DNA from: Streptococcus mitis
GTDB lineage: Bacteria; Bacillota; Bacilli; Lactobacillales; Streptococcaceae
Assembly (NCBI RefSeq): GCF_009496285.1
Contig: NZ_WIJK01000013.1
Span: forward strand, 1 to 60,190
Direction of reading: 5' to 3'
Length of the DNA stretch: 60,190 bases
The translations under genes and the position numbers were made by a program. Positions 1-8,413 of this stretch are shown in pieces (positions within the stretch are counted from its first letter, which is position 1; each line of letters starts with the position of its first letter). A model generated the notes under the pieces. It ran no database searches. It had not been told where the DNA came from and saw only the letters and a list, made by a program, of their open reading frames with translations.

Positions 1-25
1 CATCAATCCCAAATACTGTACGCAT
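1..25 (-). CDS. IS110-family-like transposase, N-terminal start only (partial)
   Basis: Only the first eight codons are in the window, reading MRTVFGID, with a good Shine-Dalgarno (AGAGGT) just upstream on the minus strand. The FGID motif matches the start of IS110-family DEDD transposases of streptococci, where the Asp is the first catalytic acid. The rest of the gene lies beyond position 1. With so little sequence the family call is tentative. It is helped by the absence of any other gene in the next 500 bases and by the repeated non-coding DNA behind it. Confidence 0.5.
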
Positions 26-82
26 GATATTACCTCTTTTGTCTTGAATAATTCCGTGTTTTAGTGATTTTATTTTCAATAC

Positions 83-163
83 GCGACGTCTAGCGTCCCA
101 CATACTTTGATCAAATTCCACCTAAAACAGGTGTCTTTCCAGTTTGTCAAGCGACGTCTAGCG
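83..163. repeat. Pair of 13-bp direct repeats GCGACGTCTAGCG
   Basis: GCGACGTCTAGCG occurs at 83-95 and again at 151-163. Both copies lie in the non-coding DNA upstream of the putative IS110-like transposase start. The core GACGTC is palindromic. In IS110 elements the non-coding end next to the recombinase start encodes a guide (bridge) RNA, so this could be part of such an RNA, but that is inference only. Confidence 0.55.
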
Positions 164-210
164 CCAAAGAGCCCTACGACTTTACAAGACACCTCTACTT
201 TAACATAAAG

Positions 211-256
211 AAAAAGTAGTGAGTACTCTCTCCCGTCGGAGATTTTCTCACTACTA
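211..256. other. Hairpin-forming inverted repeat
   Basis: AGTAGTGAG at 215-223 is perfectly complementary to CTCACTACT at 247-255, with a 23-base loop. No T-run follows on the plus strand, whereas AAAAAG precedes it, so on the minus strand it could end a transcript. No gene is visible nearby on that strand. Confidence 0.4.
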
Positions 257-284
257 ATCTTAGTATGTTTTCTACAACAAAATA

Positions 285-334
285 GGCTCCATAATATCTA
301 TAGGGGATTTACCCACTACAAATATTATAGAGCC
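285..334. repeat. 50-bp palindromic element
   Basis: GGCTCCATAATAT (285-297) is complementary, with one mismatch, to ATATTATAGAGCC (322-334). The centre also has weak dyad symmetry. It is not part of a gene. It resembles end or regulatory sequence of streptococcal insertion sequences, possibly ISL3-type, but this is recall and not tested. Confidence 0.4.
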
Positions 335-340
335 ACTATA

Positions 341-380
341 AAAAGCTAGAGTTCCACAATTGGGAATATCTAGCTTTTTT
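341..380 (+). terminator. Intrinsic terminator
   Basis: AAAGCTAGA (342-350) pairs with TCTAGCTTT (369-377), with an inner GTTCC/GGGAA extension, followed by a run of T. It would stop transcripts entering from the left before the cls promoter. Confidence 0.65.
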
Positions 381-456
381 GTGGCTGAGAACTATTTTGT
401 CGCAGACTTTTTTAAATGATTTTATAGGTAGAACTATCGGCCTAAACAGAAAAGAC

Positions 457-485
457 TTGCTAAGTTTTATGAAAGTAAGTATACT
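457..485 (+). promoter_or_regulatory. Promoter of cls
   Basis: TTGCTA (457-462), 17-base spacer, TATACT (480-485). A weakly cre-like palindrome with core AGCGCT (491-506) follows, but it departs from the consensus at several positions. Confidence 0.55.
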
Positions 486-547
486 AGAAGGTAACAAGCG
501 CTTTCAGCTAGTTGCTTTGGAGTTTATTTAGAAATTGAGAGGGAGTT

Positions 548-2080
548 ATGGGGACTAGAAAATTTCGACTATTGATGTCCAAGTATGGTTTTAGCATTGC
601 GATTATTCTGATAGAATTATTTGTAGTTTTTGCAGTCATTCTTTACATGAGCCAGATTGCTCCACTTGTTTGGGTTGCTCTTGTATTTCTTGTCAGCGTG
701 GCGACTGTTTTAGCCATTGTCAATCGTTCTATGTCTCCTGAAAGCAAGGTGACGTGGTTGATTGTCACTTTTGTCCCTGTTTTTGGCCCCTTGCTTTATA
801 TCATGTTTGGTGAGCGTCGGTTATCAAAAAAGGAATTTAAACAATTACAGGAACTTCGTTCTATCACATCTCATGAAAAGCGCGAACATAGTCTTCATCA
901 AGACATACAGAAAACTGATAAATCTGCCTACGGGATTATCAATGCCTTATTGCATATGGACAGTAATGCAGAAGTTTATGATCAGACAGACTCACAATTC
1001 TTTTCAAATGGTAAGGAAATGTGGCAGCAGATGCTGGAGGATTTGAAGAGGGCTGAAAAATTTATTTTTCTAGAATACTACATTGTCGAAGAAGGCTTGA
1101 TGTGGGATAGTATGCTCGAAGTTCTAGAAGAAAAAGCTGCTCAGGGTGTTGAAGTTAAGATGCTCTACGACGATATCGGCTGTATGGTGACCCTGCCAGG
1201 TGATTATACAGTGCATCTCCGATCTCGAGGAATTGAGGCTCATAAGTTTAATAAGGTAATTCCTCGTATGACAGTGGCCTATAATAACCGAGATCACCGC
1301 AAAATTTTGGTCATTGATGGGCAGATTGCCTATACTGGTGGCGTCAATCTTGCGGATGAGTATATAAATCAGATTGAACGTTTTGGACATTGGAAAGATA
1401 GTGGGATTCGGATCGATGGTCCGGCGACTCAAGCCTTTACAAGACTATTTCTCATGAACTGGTACATCAACCGTGGAGAAATCAGTGATTTTGATCAGTA
1501 TCATTTGGAAAATCAGACACGACTAGGTGGCGGGCTATGTATCCCATATGGAAGTGGACCAAAGCCTATCTATAGAATGAAGGTGGGTAAAATTGTCTAT
1601 CAAAACCTGATTAATCAAGCGGAAGATTTTGTCTATATCACCACGCCTTATCTCATTATTGATTATGATTTGACAGAGGATATCAAAAATGCGGCTATGC
1701 GAGGCGTAGATGTGAGAATTATAACTCCATTTATCCCAGATAAAAAGCTCATACAGTTAGTAACTCGAGGTTCTTATCCTGATCTTTTGTCTGCTGGTGT
1801 ACGTATCTACGAGTATACTCCTGGTTTTATCCATAGTAAGCAAATGATTGTTGATGATCGATTTGCGGTTGTTGGAACCATAAATCTTGATTATCGCAGC
1901 TTGGTTCACCACTATGAAAATGCAGTTTTATTATATGAAACACCATCGATTGTAGATATTCGTAAGGACTTTGAAGAAATTTTTGAAGAGTCGCAAGAAA
2001 TTTTTCCTGGAACAATCAAGCCTACCTGGTATCAAACATTAATCAAAGAAGTAGTTCAATTATTCGCCCCTATGCTTTAA
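548..2080 (+). CDS. cls: Cardiolipin synthase
   Basis: 510-residue membrane phospholipase-D-superfamily enzyme that joins two phosphatidylglycerol molecules into cardiolipin plus glycerol. Two hydrophobic segments lie in the first ~90 residues, including a PLDc_N-like stretch ending PLLYIMFGERRL. Two HKD catalytic motifs follow: HRKILVIDG (His250, Lys252) and HSKQMIVDD (His429, Lys431), each with the downstream GG/GT signature. Length is normal for Gram-positive Cls. The start follows GAGAGGGAG. It stands alone with its own promoter and a terminator just after the stop. Confidence 0.95.
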   Translation: MGTRKFRLLMSKYGFSIAIILIELFVVFAVILYMSQIAPLVWVALVFLVSVATVLAIVNRSMSPESKVTWLIVTFVPVFGPLLYIMFGERRLSKKEFKQLQELRSITSHEKREHSLHQDIQKTDKSAYGIINALLHMDSNAEVYDQTDSQFFSNGKEMWQQMLEDLKRAEKFIFLEYYIVEEGLMWDSMLEVLEEKAAQGVEVKMLYDDIGCMVTLPGDYTVHLRSRGIEAHKFNKVIPRMTVAYNNRDHRKILVIDGQIAYTGGVNLADEYINQIERFGHWKDSGIRIDGPATQAFTRLFLMNWYINRGEISDFDQYHLENQTRLGGGLCIPYGSGPKPIYRMKVGKIVYQNLINQAEDFVYITTPYLIIDYDLTEDIKNAAMRGVDVRIITPFIPDKKLIQLVTRGSYPDLLSAGVRIYEYTPGFIHSKQMIVDDRFAVVGTINLDYRSLVHHYENAVLLYETPSIVDIRKDFEEIFEESQEIFPGTIKPTWYQTLIKEVVQLFAPML

Positions 2081-2114
2081 TTGGAAGAATTAACTGAGAA
2101 TAAATGATTAGAGG

Positions 2115-2140
2115 GAGAGGTGGAGAACCGCCTCTTTTTC
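2115..2140 (+). terminator. Terminator after cls
   Basis: GAGGTGG pairs with CCGCCTC (one G:T pair) around a short loop, followed by TTTTTC. Confidence 0.75.
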
Positions 2141-2154
2141 TGTAAGCAGTTTCC

Positions 2155-2183
2155 TTGACATCTTGTTTATTTTGCGTTATCAT
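2155..2183 (+). promoter_or_regulatory. Promoter of the thiamine-precursor transport operon
   Basis: Consensus TTGACA (2155-2160), exactly 17 bases, TATCAT (2178-2183). It places the transcription start just before the TPP aptamer. Confidence 0.75.
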
Positions 2184-2197
2184 ATGTCCATATAATA

Positions 2198-2285
<88 letters not shown>

Positions 2286-2297
2286 GCCTAATTTTGC

Positions 2298-2335
2298 ACC
2301 TTTTTCATATATGAAAGAGGTTTTTCTTTTTTTAC
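2298..2335 (+). terminator. Expression-platform terminator of the TPP riboswitch
   Basis: ACCTTTTTCAT pairs with ATGAAAGAGGT (one G:T pair), followed by a T-rich tract. It lies between the aptamer and the first gene. Confidence 0.8.
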
Positions 2336-2367
2336 AAAGAAAAACTGTAACTTAGAAGGAGGTTTTT

Positions 2368-2658
2368 ATGAAAGCAAGCATTGCTTTACAAGTCTTGCCC
2401 CTGTCACAAGGGATTGACCGCATAGCCCTTATTGATCAAGTTATTGCTTATCTGCAGGCTCAAGGAGTGTCCATGGTGGTGACACCTTTTGAAACAGTCC
2501 TAGAAGGAAACTTTGAGGAACTGATGCGTATTCTCAAAGAAGCTTTAGAAGTGGCAGGTCAAGGGGCAGATAATGTTTTTGCCAATGTCAAAATAAATGT
2601 AGGAGAGATTTTAAGTATTGATGAGAAACTTGAAAAGTATCATGAGACGGCATATTAG
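2368..2658 (+). CDS. Thiamine-binding protein of the MTH1187/YqgV (DUF77) family
   Basis: 96-residue soluble protein with the small ferredoxin-like fold expected of the MTH1187/YqgV family, whose members bind thiamine. The N-terminal strand ASIALQVLPL and the PFETVLEGNFEELMRILKEA stretch are typical. Start ATG 2368 follows the strong RBS AGAAGGAGG. It is the first gene behind the TPP riboswitch. Its end overlaps the start of the permease gene, suggesting translational coupling. It may bind or buffer the ligand for the transporter, but that role is inferred from context. Confidence 0.8.
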   Translation: MKASIALQVLPLSQGIDRIALIDQVIAYLQAQGVSMVVTPFETVLEGNFEELMRILKEALEVAGQGADNVFANVKINVGEILSIDEKLEKYHETAY

Positions 2659-3379
2659 TCTGCTAGGATTTTTGGGTGTCTTATCTCTTTGGCAGGTGGC
2701 AGGTTTCTTAAAACTCCTACCAAAGTTTATCTTGCCGACACCACTTGAAATCCTCAAGTCTTTTGTTCGTGACAGAGAATTTCTTTGGTACCATAGTTGG
2801 GCAACCTTGAAAGTAGCCTTGTTAGGTCTAGTGTTAGGTGTCTTGATAGCCTGTATCATGGCCGTCCTTATGGATAGTCTGGGCTGGCTCAATGATCTGA
2901 TTTATCCTATGATGGTGGTTGTCCAGACCATACCGACCATTGCCATAGCCCCTATCCTGGTTTTATGGTTAGGTTATGGAATCTTGCCCAAGATTGTCTT
3001 GATTATCTTGACGACAACCTTCCCTATTATCGTCAGTATTCTAGATGGATTTAGGCATTGTGACAAGGATATGCTGACCTTGTTTAGTCTGATGCGAGCC
3101 AATCCTTGGCAAATTCTCTGGCATTTTAAAATCCCTGTCAGCCTGCCTTACTTTTATGCAGGACTGAGGGTGAGTGTCTCCTACGCCTTTATCACAACAG
3201 TGGTATCTGAGTGGTTGGGAGGCTTTGAAGGACTAGGTGTCTACATGATTCAGTCTAAAAAACTGTTTCAGTATGATACCATGTTTGCGATTATTATTCT
3301 GGTATCGCTTATCAGCCTTCTGGGTATGAAGCTGGTCGATGTCAGTGAAAAATATGTGATTAAATGGAAACGTTCATAG
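2621..3379 (+). CDS. thiX: ABC permease for thiamine precursor (ThiX-like)
   Basis: Integral membrane permease of the SsuC/TauC/ThiX family with about six hydrophobic segments. The EAA loop is visible around 'FSLMRANPWQILWHFKIPVS'. ATG 2621 lies inside the end of the preceding gene; a second ATG at 2642 (MRRHISLLG) is an equally possible start, and neither has an ideal Shine-Dalgarno. It forms the membrane channel for the neighbouring binding protein and ATPase. The substrate is inferred from the TPP riboswitch and from the NMT1-like binding protein. Confidence 0.85.
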   Translation: MRNLKSIMRRHISLLGFLGVLSLWQVAGFLKLLPKFILPTPLEILKSFVRDREFLWYHSWATLKVALLGLVLGVLIACIMAVLMDSLGWLNDLIYPMMVVVQTIPTIAIAPILVLWLGYGILPKIVLIILTTTFPIIVSILDGFRHCDKDMLTLFSLMRANPWQILWHFKIPVSLPYFYAGLRVSVSYAFITTVVSEWLGGFEGLGVYMIQSKKLFQYDTMFAIIILVSLISLLGMKLVDVSEKYVIKWKRS

Positions 3380-3417
3380 AACAATAACGTTTGAGAAAAA
3401 GAAAAGAGGAAATAAAA

Positions 3418-4425
3418 ATGAAGAAAACATGGAAAGTGTTTTTAACGATTGTAACAGCTCTTGTAGCTGTCGTGCTTGTGGCTTGTGGTCAAGGAACTGC
3501 TTCTAAGGACAATAAAGAAGCAGAACTCAAAAAAATTGATTTTATCCTAGACTGGACACCAAATACCAACCATACAGGGCTTTATGTAGCTAAAGAAAAA
3601 GGTTATTTCAAGGAAGCTGGAGTGGATGTTGATTTGAAATTGCCACCTGAAGAAAGCTCGTCAGACTTAGTTATCAATGGCAAGGCGCCATTTGCTATCT
3701 ATTTCCAAGATTACATGGCTAAGAAATTGGAAAAAGGGGCAGGAATCACTGCCGTTGCCGCTATAGTTGAACACAATACATCAGGAATCATCTCTCGTAA
3801 GTCTGACAATGTTAGCAGTCCAAAAGACTTAGTTGGTAAGAAATACGGAACCTGGAATGACCCGACTGAGCTTGCTATGTTGAAAACCTTGGTAGAATCT
3901 CAAGGTGGAGACTTCGAGAAGGTTGAAAAAGTACCAAACAATGACTCAAACTCGATCACACCGATTGCCAACGGCGTTTTTGACTCTGCTTGGATTTATT
4001 ATGGTTGGGATGGAATTCTTGCCAAATCTCAAGGTGTAGATGCCAACTTCATGTACTTAAAAGACTATGTAAAAGAGTTTGACTACTACTCACCAGTTAT
4101 CATCGCTAACAACGATTATCTGAAAGACAATAAAGAAGAAGCTCGTAAAGTTATCCAAGCCATCAAAAAAGGCTACCAATATGCCATGGAGCACCCAGAA
4201 GAAGCTGCAGATATCCTCATCAAGAATGCACCTGAACTCAAGGATAAACGTGACTTTGTCATCGAATCTCAGAAATACTTGTCAAAAGAATACGCAAGCG
4301 ACAAGGACAAATGGGGACAATTTGATGCTGACCGCTGGAATGCCTTCTACAAATGGGATAAAGAAAATGGTATCCTTAAAGAAGACTTGACAGACAAAGG
4401 CTTCACTAATGAATTTGTGAAATAA
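3418..4425 (+). CDS. thiY: Substrate-binding lipoprotein, NMT1/THI5-like (ThiY)
   Basis: 335-residue lipoprotein. The signal peptide ends in a lipobox LVAC, so the mature protein is anchored on the outer face of the membrane. The mature part begins with the family signature DWTPNTNHTGLYVAKEKGYF, seen in periplasmic-type proteins that bind pyrimidine precursors of thiamine. The start at 3418 is chosen because AGAGGAAAT precedes it; an upstream TTG has no support. Together with the TPP riboswitch this points to import of hydroxymethylpyrimidine or a related salvage pyrimidine. The stop overlaps the next start (TAATG). Confidence 0.9.
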   Translation: MKKTWKVFLTIVTALVAVVLVACGQGTASKDNKEAELKKIDFILDWTPNTNHTGLYVAKEKGYFKEAGVDVDLKLPPEESSSDLVINGKAPFAIYFQDYMAKKLEKGAGITAVAAIVEHNTSGIISRKSDNVSSPKDLVGKKYGTWNDPTELAMLKTLVESQGGDFEKVEKVPNNDSNSITPIANGVFDSAWIYYGWDGILAKSQGVDANFMYLKDYVKEFDYYSPVIIANNDYLKDNKEEARKVIQAIKKGYQYAMEHPEEAADILIKNAPELKDKRDFVIESQKYLSKEYASDKDKWGQFDADRWNAFYKWDKENGILKEDLTDKGFTNEFVK

Positions 4426-5153
4426 TGACAGAAATTAGACTAGAACACGTCAGTTATGCCTATGGTCAGGAGAGGATTTTAGAGGATATCAATCTGAAAG
4501 TCACTTCAGGTGAAGTGGTTTCTATCCTAGGCCCAAGTGGTGTAGGAAAGACCACCCTCTTTAATCTGATCGCTGGGATTTTAGAAGTTCAGTCAGGGCG
4601 AATTGTCCTTGATGGTGAAGAAAATCCTAAGGGGCGCGTGAGTTATATGCTACAAAAGGATCTGCTCCTGGAGCACAAGACTGTGCTAGGAAATATCATC
4701 TTGCCCCTCTTGATCCAAAAGGTGGATAAGGCAGAAGCCATTGCCCGTGCAGATGAAATCCTTGCTACCTTTCAGTTGACGGCTGTACGGGACAAGTATC
4801 CTCATGAGCTTAGCGGCGGGATGCGCCAGCGTGTGGCCTTACTTCGCACTTACCTATTTGGGCATAAACTCTTTCTTCTCGACGAGGCCTTTAGTGCCTT
4901 GGATGAGATGACTAAGATGGAGCTTCATGACTGGTATCTTGATATTCATAAACAGCTAGGCCTGACGACACTCATCATTACGCATAGTATCGAGGAGGCC
5001 CTTAACCTTAGCGATCGTATCTATATCTTGAAAAATCGCCCTGGGCAGATTGTTTCAGAAATTAAACTAGATTGGTCTGAAGACGAGGACAAGGAAGTCC
5101 AAAAAATTGCTTATAAACGTCAAATCTTTGCAGAATTAGGCTTAGATAAGTAG
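4425..5153 (+). CDS. thiZ: ABC transporter ATP-binding protein (ThiZ-like)
   Basis: 242-residue nucleotide-binding subunit of the SsuB/TauB type. Walker A is GPSGVGKT, the Q-loop region is MLQKDLLLEH, the signature is LSGGMRQRVAL and Walker B is LFLLDEAFSALDE. The H-loop His is in ITHSIEEAL. It powers the permease upstream and shares one base with the binding-protein stop codon, so the four genes are one operon. A terminator follows directly. Confidence 0.92.
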   Translation: MTEIRLEHVSYAYGQERILEDINLKVTSGEVVSILGPSGVGKTTLFNLIAGILEVQSGRIVLDGEENPKGRVSYMLQKDLLLEHKTVLGNIILPLLIQKVDKAEAIARADEILATFQLTAVRDKYPHELSGGMRQRVALLRTYLFGHKLFLLDEAFSALDEMTKMELHDWYLDIHKQLGLTTLIITHSIEEALNLSDRIYILKNRPGQIVSEIKLDWSEDEDKEVQKIAYKRQIFAELGLDK

Positions 5154-5162
5154 AAAAATAGG

Positions 5163-5200
5163 GAGTTGGTGATGTTGAACTTTGCCAGCTCTTTTTTCTT
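5163..5200 (+). terminator. Terminator of the thi operon
   Basis: GAGTTGG (5163-5169) pairs with CCAGCTC (5185-5191), followed by TTTTTTCTTTT. Confidence 0.8.
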
Positions 5201-5221
5201 TTAAAAATGAGAAAATTTCGG

Positions 5222-5244
5222 TATAATAGTCAAAGATAGTCAAG
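5222..5244 (+). promoter_or_regulatory. ctsR promoter -10 with overlapping CtsR operator
   Basis: TATAAT at 5222-5227 is followed at once by AGTCAAA GAT AGTCAAG (5228-5244). This fits the CtsR heptamer repeat (A/G)GTCAAA-N3-(A/G)GTCAAA with one deviation in the second half. The box covers the transcription start, so CtsR would repress its own operon until heat or protein stress. Confidence 0.88.
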
Positions 5245-5267
5245 GTTTAAAGAGAGGTGGGTTTGTT

Positions 5268-5726
5268 ATGAGACTTAAAAATACATCAGATCATATTGAG
5301 GCCTACATCAAGGCAATTTTAGATCAATCTGGTATTGTGGAGTTGCAACGGAGTCAGTTGGCAGATACTTTCCAGGTTGTTCCTAGTCAGATTAACTATG
5401 TGATTAAGACTCGTTTTACAGAAAGCAGGGGATACTTGGTTGAAAGTAAGCGTGGTGGTGGTGGCTACATTCGTATAGGACGGATCGAATTCTCCAACCA
5501 CCATGAAATGCTCCGCGATTTACTGTATTCGGTGGGCGAAGAAGTCAGCCTAGTTATCTTTGAAGATGTTTTAAGACTCTTGTTTGAACAGGATTTAGTG
5601 ACTCGTCAGGAGATGAATCTATTACTAGCGATGGCGACAGACCGGGTTTTAGGTGAGGATGCCAATCTTATCCGTGCCAATATGCTCCGACAGTTATTAC
5701 AAGAGGTAGATAGAAAAGGAAAATAG
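5268..5726 (+). CDS. ctsR: Heat-shock transcriptional repressor CtsR
   Basis: 152-residue dimeric repressor of clp genes. The N-terminal half is a winged helix, and the conserved tetraglycine wing RGGGGYIRI sits at residues 62-70; in the family this loop touches DNA and senses heat. The C-terminal half is the dimerisation/McsB-binding domain. The RBS AGAGAGGTGG precedes ATG 5268. It is followed after six bases by clpC. No mcsA or mcsB lies between them, as is usual in streptococci. Confidence 0.96.
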   Translation: MRLKNTSDHIEAYIKAILDQSGIVELQRSQLADTFQVVPSQINYVIKTRFTESRGYLVESKRGGGGYIRIGRIEFSNHHEMLRDLLYSVGEEVSLVIFEDVLRLLFEQDLVTRQEMNLLLAMATDRVLGEDANLIRANMLRQLLQEVDRKGK

Positions 5727-5732
5727 AACTAA

Positions 5733-8165
5733 ATGAAATATTCAAAAGCATTGAAAGAATGTATAGACAGTGCCTTTCTGGTCGCAAGTCATTTTGGAGC
5801 AGAATACCTAGAGTCTTGGCACCTATTGATTGCTATGGCCAATCATAGTTATAGTGTAGCTGGGGCAACTTTAAACGAATTTCCATATGAGATTGATCGT
5901 CTGGAGGAAGTTGCCGTAGAGCTGACTGAAACAAAGTATAGCGATAAGGAAAATTATCAGGAGTTGCCTTTTTCACACCGTTTGAAGGTATTGTTGTTGG
6001 AAGCAGAGCATGTAGCTTCTGTTGTGCATGCCAAGGTTTTAGGAACAGAGCACGTGCTTTATGCTATCTTACATGATGGCAATGCCTTGGCTACTCGTAT
6101 TCTAGAAAAAGCGGGATTTTCTTACGAAGATCAGAAGGATCAGGTCAAGATTGCTGGACTTCGTCGTAGTCTTGAAGCGCGTGCTGGTTGGACTAGAGAT
6201 GATTTGAAGGCCCTTCGTCAACGCCATCGTACGGTAGCGGACAAGCAAAATTCTATGGCTAATATGATGGGCATGCCTCAGACACCAAGTGGAGGTTTGG
6301 AAGATTATACGCATGATCTTACAGAGCAAGCTCGCTCAGGTAAATTGGAACCAGTCATCGGGCGTGACCAAGAAATCTCTCGTATGATTCAAATCTTGAG
6401 CCGTAAGACAAAAAATAATCCAGTCCTAGTTGGAGATGCAGGTGTCGGTAAAACAGCTCTAGCACTTGGTCTTGCGCAACGTATTGCCAACGGGGATGTA
6501 CCTGATGAAATGGCTAAGATGCGAGTTTTAGAGCTTGATTTAATGAATGTGGTTGCGGGAACTCGTTTCCGTGGAGACTTTGAAGAACGTATGAACAATA
6601 TCATCAAAGATATCGAGGAAGATGGCAAGGTCATCCTCTTTATCGATGAGCTTCATACCATTATGGGTTCAGGAAGTGGGATTGATTCGACCTTGGATGC
6701 GGCCAATATCCTGAAACCTGCCCTAGCGCGTGGAACTCTGAGAACTGTTGGGGCAACCACTCAGGAAGAATACCAAAAACACATCGAAAAAGATGCAGCC
6801 CTTTCTCGTCGCTTTGCAAAAGTGATGATTGAGGAACCAAGTGTGGCTGATAGTATGGCTATCTTGCGTGGCTTGAAGGCAACTTATGAGAAACACCACC
6901 ATGTTCAAATTACAGATGATGCAGTCGAAACAGCTGTCAAAATGGCACATCGCTATTTGACTAGTCGTCACTTGCCAGACTCAGCGATTGATCTTTTGGA
7001 TGAAGCGGCAGCAACTGTCCAAAATAAATCAAAGCACGCTAAAAAAGATGAGTCAGGCTTAACAGCTGCAGATAAGGCTTTGATGGATGGCAAATGGAAA
7101 CAAGTAGCTCAGCTCATTTCAAAAGAACAGGAAGTTCCAGTCTATAAAGATCTAGTAAAAGAGTCTGATATTTTGACAACCTTGAGTCGCTTGTCAGGTA
7201 TTCCAGTTCAAAAATTGACACAAACGGATGCCAAGAAGTATCTCAATCTTGAAACTGAACTGCATAAACGTGTTATCGGTCAGGAACAAGCGGTATCAAG
7301 CATCAGTCGTGCCATTCGCAGAAATCAATCGGGGATTCGCAATAACAAACGTCCAATTGGATCCTTTATGTTCCTAGGACCAACAGGTGTTGGTAAAACT
7401 GAATTAGCCAAAGCCTTGGCAGAAGTTCTCTTTGATGACGAGTCAGCTCTCATTCGTTTTGACATGAGTGAATACATGGAGAAATTCGCAGCTAGTCGTC
7501 TCAATGGAGCTCCTCCAGGTTATGTAGGCTACGAAGAGGGCGGAGAGTTGACCGAGAAGGTTCGTAACAAACCGTACTCAGTACTTCTCTTTGACGAGGT
7601 AGAAAAGGCCCACCCAGATATCTTTAATGTGCTCTTGCAGGTCTTGGATGATGGTGTCTTAACAGACAGTAAGGGTCGCAAGGTTGATTTCTCAAATACC
7701 ATTATTATCATGACGTCAAACCTTGGTGCGACAGCTCTTCGTGATGACAAGACAGTCGGTTTTGGAGCTAAGGATATTCGTTTTGACCAAGAAAATATGG
7801 AAAAACGGATGTTCGAAGAGTTGAAAAAAGCTTATCGTCCAGAGTTTATCAACCGTATTGACGAAAAGGTGGTCTTCCACAGCTTGTCAAGTCAAGATAT
7901 GCAGGAAGTGGTTAAGATTATGGTCAAACCATTGATTGCAAGTCTGGCAGAAAAAGGAATTGACTTGAAACTCCAAGCATCTGCCCTTAAGCTTCTAGCT
8001 CAGAAGGGATATGACCCAGAGATGGGAGCTCGCCCACTGCGCAGAACTCTGCAAACAGAAGTAGAAGACAAACTAGCAGAACTCCTTCTTACAGGTGAAC
8101 TGAAAGAAGGTAAGACACTTAAAATTGGTGTCAAAGCTGGTCAGTTAAAATTTGAAATTGTTTAA
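5733..8165 (+). CDS. clpC: AAA+ unfoldase ClpC (Clp ATP-binding subunit)
   Basis: 810-residue Hsp100 chaperone that unfolds substrates for the ClpP protease. A Clp N-domain covers roughly residues 1-145. The first AAA+ module has Walker A GDAGVGKT (234-241) and Walker [11 protein letters not shown]. The second has Walker A GPTGVGKT (about 549-556) and Walker [11 protein letters not shown]. The C-terminal D2-small domain carries [10 protein letters not shown]. The RBS GAAAAGGAAAA lies at the end of ctsR, so translation is probably coupled. Heat-shock control through the upstream CtsR box is expected. Confidence 0.95.
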   Translation: MKYSKALKECIDSAFLVASHFGAEYLESWHLLIAMANHSYSVAGATLNEFPYEIDRLEEVAVELTETKYSDKENYQELPFSHRLKVLLLEAEHVASVVHAKVLGTEHVLYAILHDGNALATRILEKAGFSYEDQKDQVKIAGLRRSLEARAGWTRDDLKALRQRHRTVADKQNSMANMMGMPQTPSGGLEDYTHDLTEQARSGKLEPVIGRDQEISRMIQILSRKTKNNPVLVGDAGVGKTALALGLAQRIANGDVPDEMAKMRVLELDLMNVVAGTRFRGDFEERMNNIIKDIEEDGKVILFIDELHTIMGSGSGIDSTLDAANILKPALARGTLRTVGATTQEEYQKHIEKDAALSRRFAKVMIEEPSVADSMAILRGLKATYEKHHHVQITDDAVETAVKMAHRYLTSRHLPDSAIDLLDEAAATVQNKSKHAKKDESGLTAADKALMDGKWKQVAQLISKEQEVPVYKDLVKESDILTTLSRLSGIPVQKLTQTDAKKYLNLETELHKRVIGQEQAVSSISRAIRRNQSGIRNNKRPIGSFMFLGPTGVGKTELAKALAEVLFDDESALIRFDMSEYMEKFAASRLNGAPPGYVGYEEGGELTEKVRNKPYSVLLFDEVEKAHPDIFNVLLQVLDDGVLTDSKGRKVDFSNTIIIMTSNLGATALRDDKTVGFGAKDIRFDQENMEKRMFEELKKAYRPEFINRIDEKVVFHSLSSQDMQEVVKIMVKPLIASLAEKGIDLKLQASALKLLAQKGYDPEMGARPLRRTLQTEVEDKLAELLLTGELKEGKTLKIGVKAGQLKFEIV

Positions 8166-8172
8166 AAATGTA

Positions 8173-8205
8173 AGGTTGGAACAGATTGTTTCAGCCTCTT
8201 TTTTT
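8173..8205 (+). terminator. Terminator after clpC
   Basis: AGGTTGGAACA pairs with TGTTTCAGCCT (two G:T pairs), followed by a seven-T run. Confidence 0.8.
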
Positions 8206-8348
8206 GGAAAGTTGTTACTCAAATAAGGATTTGGATTTTGCATTTAGTTTAAGGATTTCAAAACAGAATTCTCCTGATCAGGTTTTGCATATCAAGTAAA
8301 AAAATCTTATCATGTATCAACGTTTTTATAAAAAATAATAAAAAAGTG

Positions 8349-8377
8349 TTGACAAACAGAACAAGACATAGTATAAT
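8349..8377 (+). promoter_or_regulatory. Strong promoter of the nadR-pnuC-Nudix operon
   Basis: Perfect TTGACA (8349-8354), 17-base spacer, perfect TATAAT (8372-8377). The rest of the 8206-8348 gap is AT-rich with no gene seen. I could not identify a convincing operator for an NAD regulator. Confidence 0.85.
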
Positions 8378-8413
8378 GCAAAATATAAAAAGTTATAAAA
8401 AGGTTGAAAAGAC

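Noticed and set aside
491..506. cre site before cls
   Set aside because: The AGCGCT core is present but several consensus positions fail, so it was not called as an operator.
8340..8413. NAD-responsive operator in front of nadR
   Set aside because: GTGTTGACAAAC is suggestive but is mostly the -35 box itself, and no second half-site was found.
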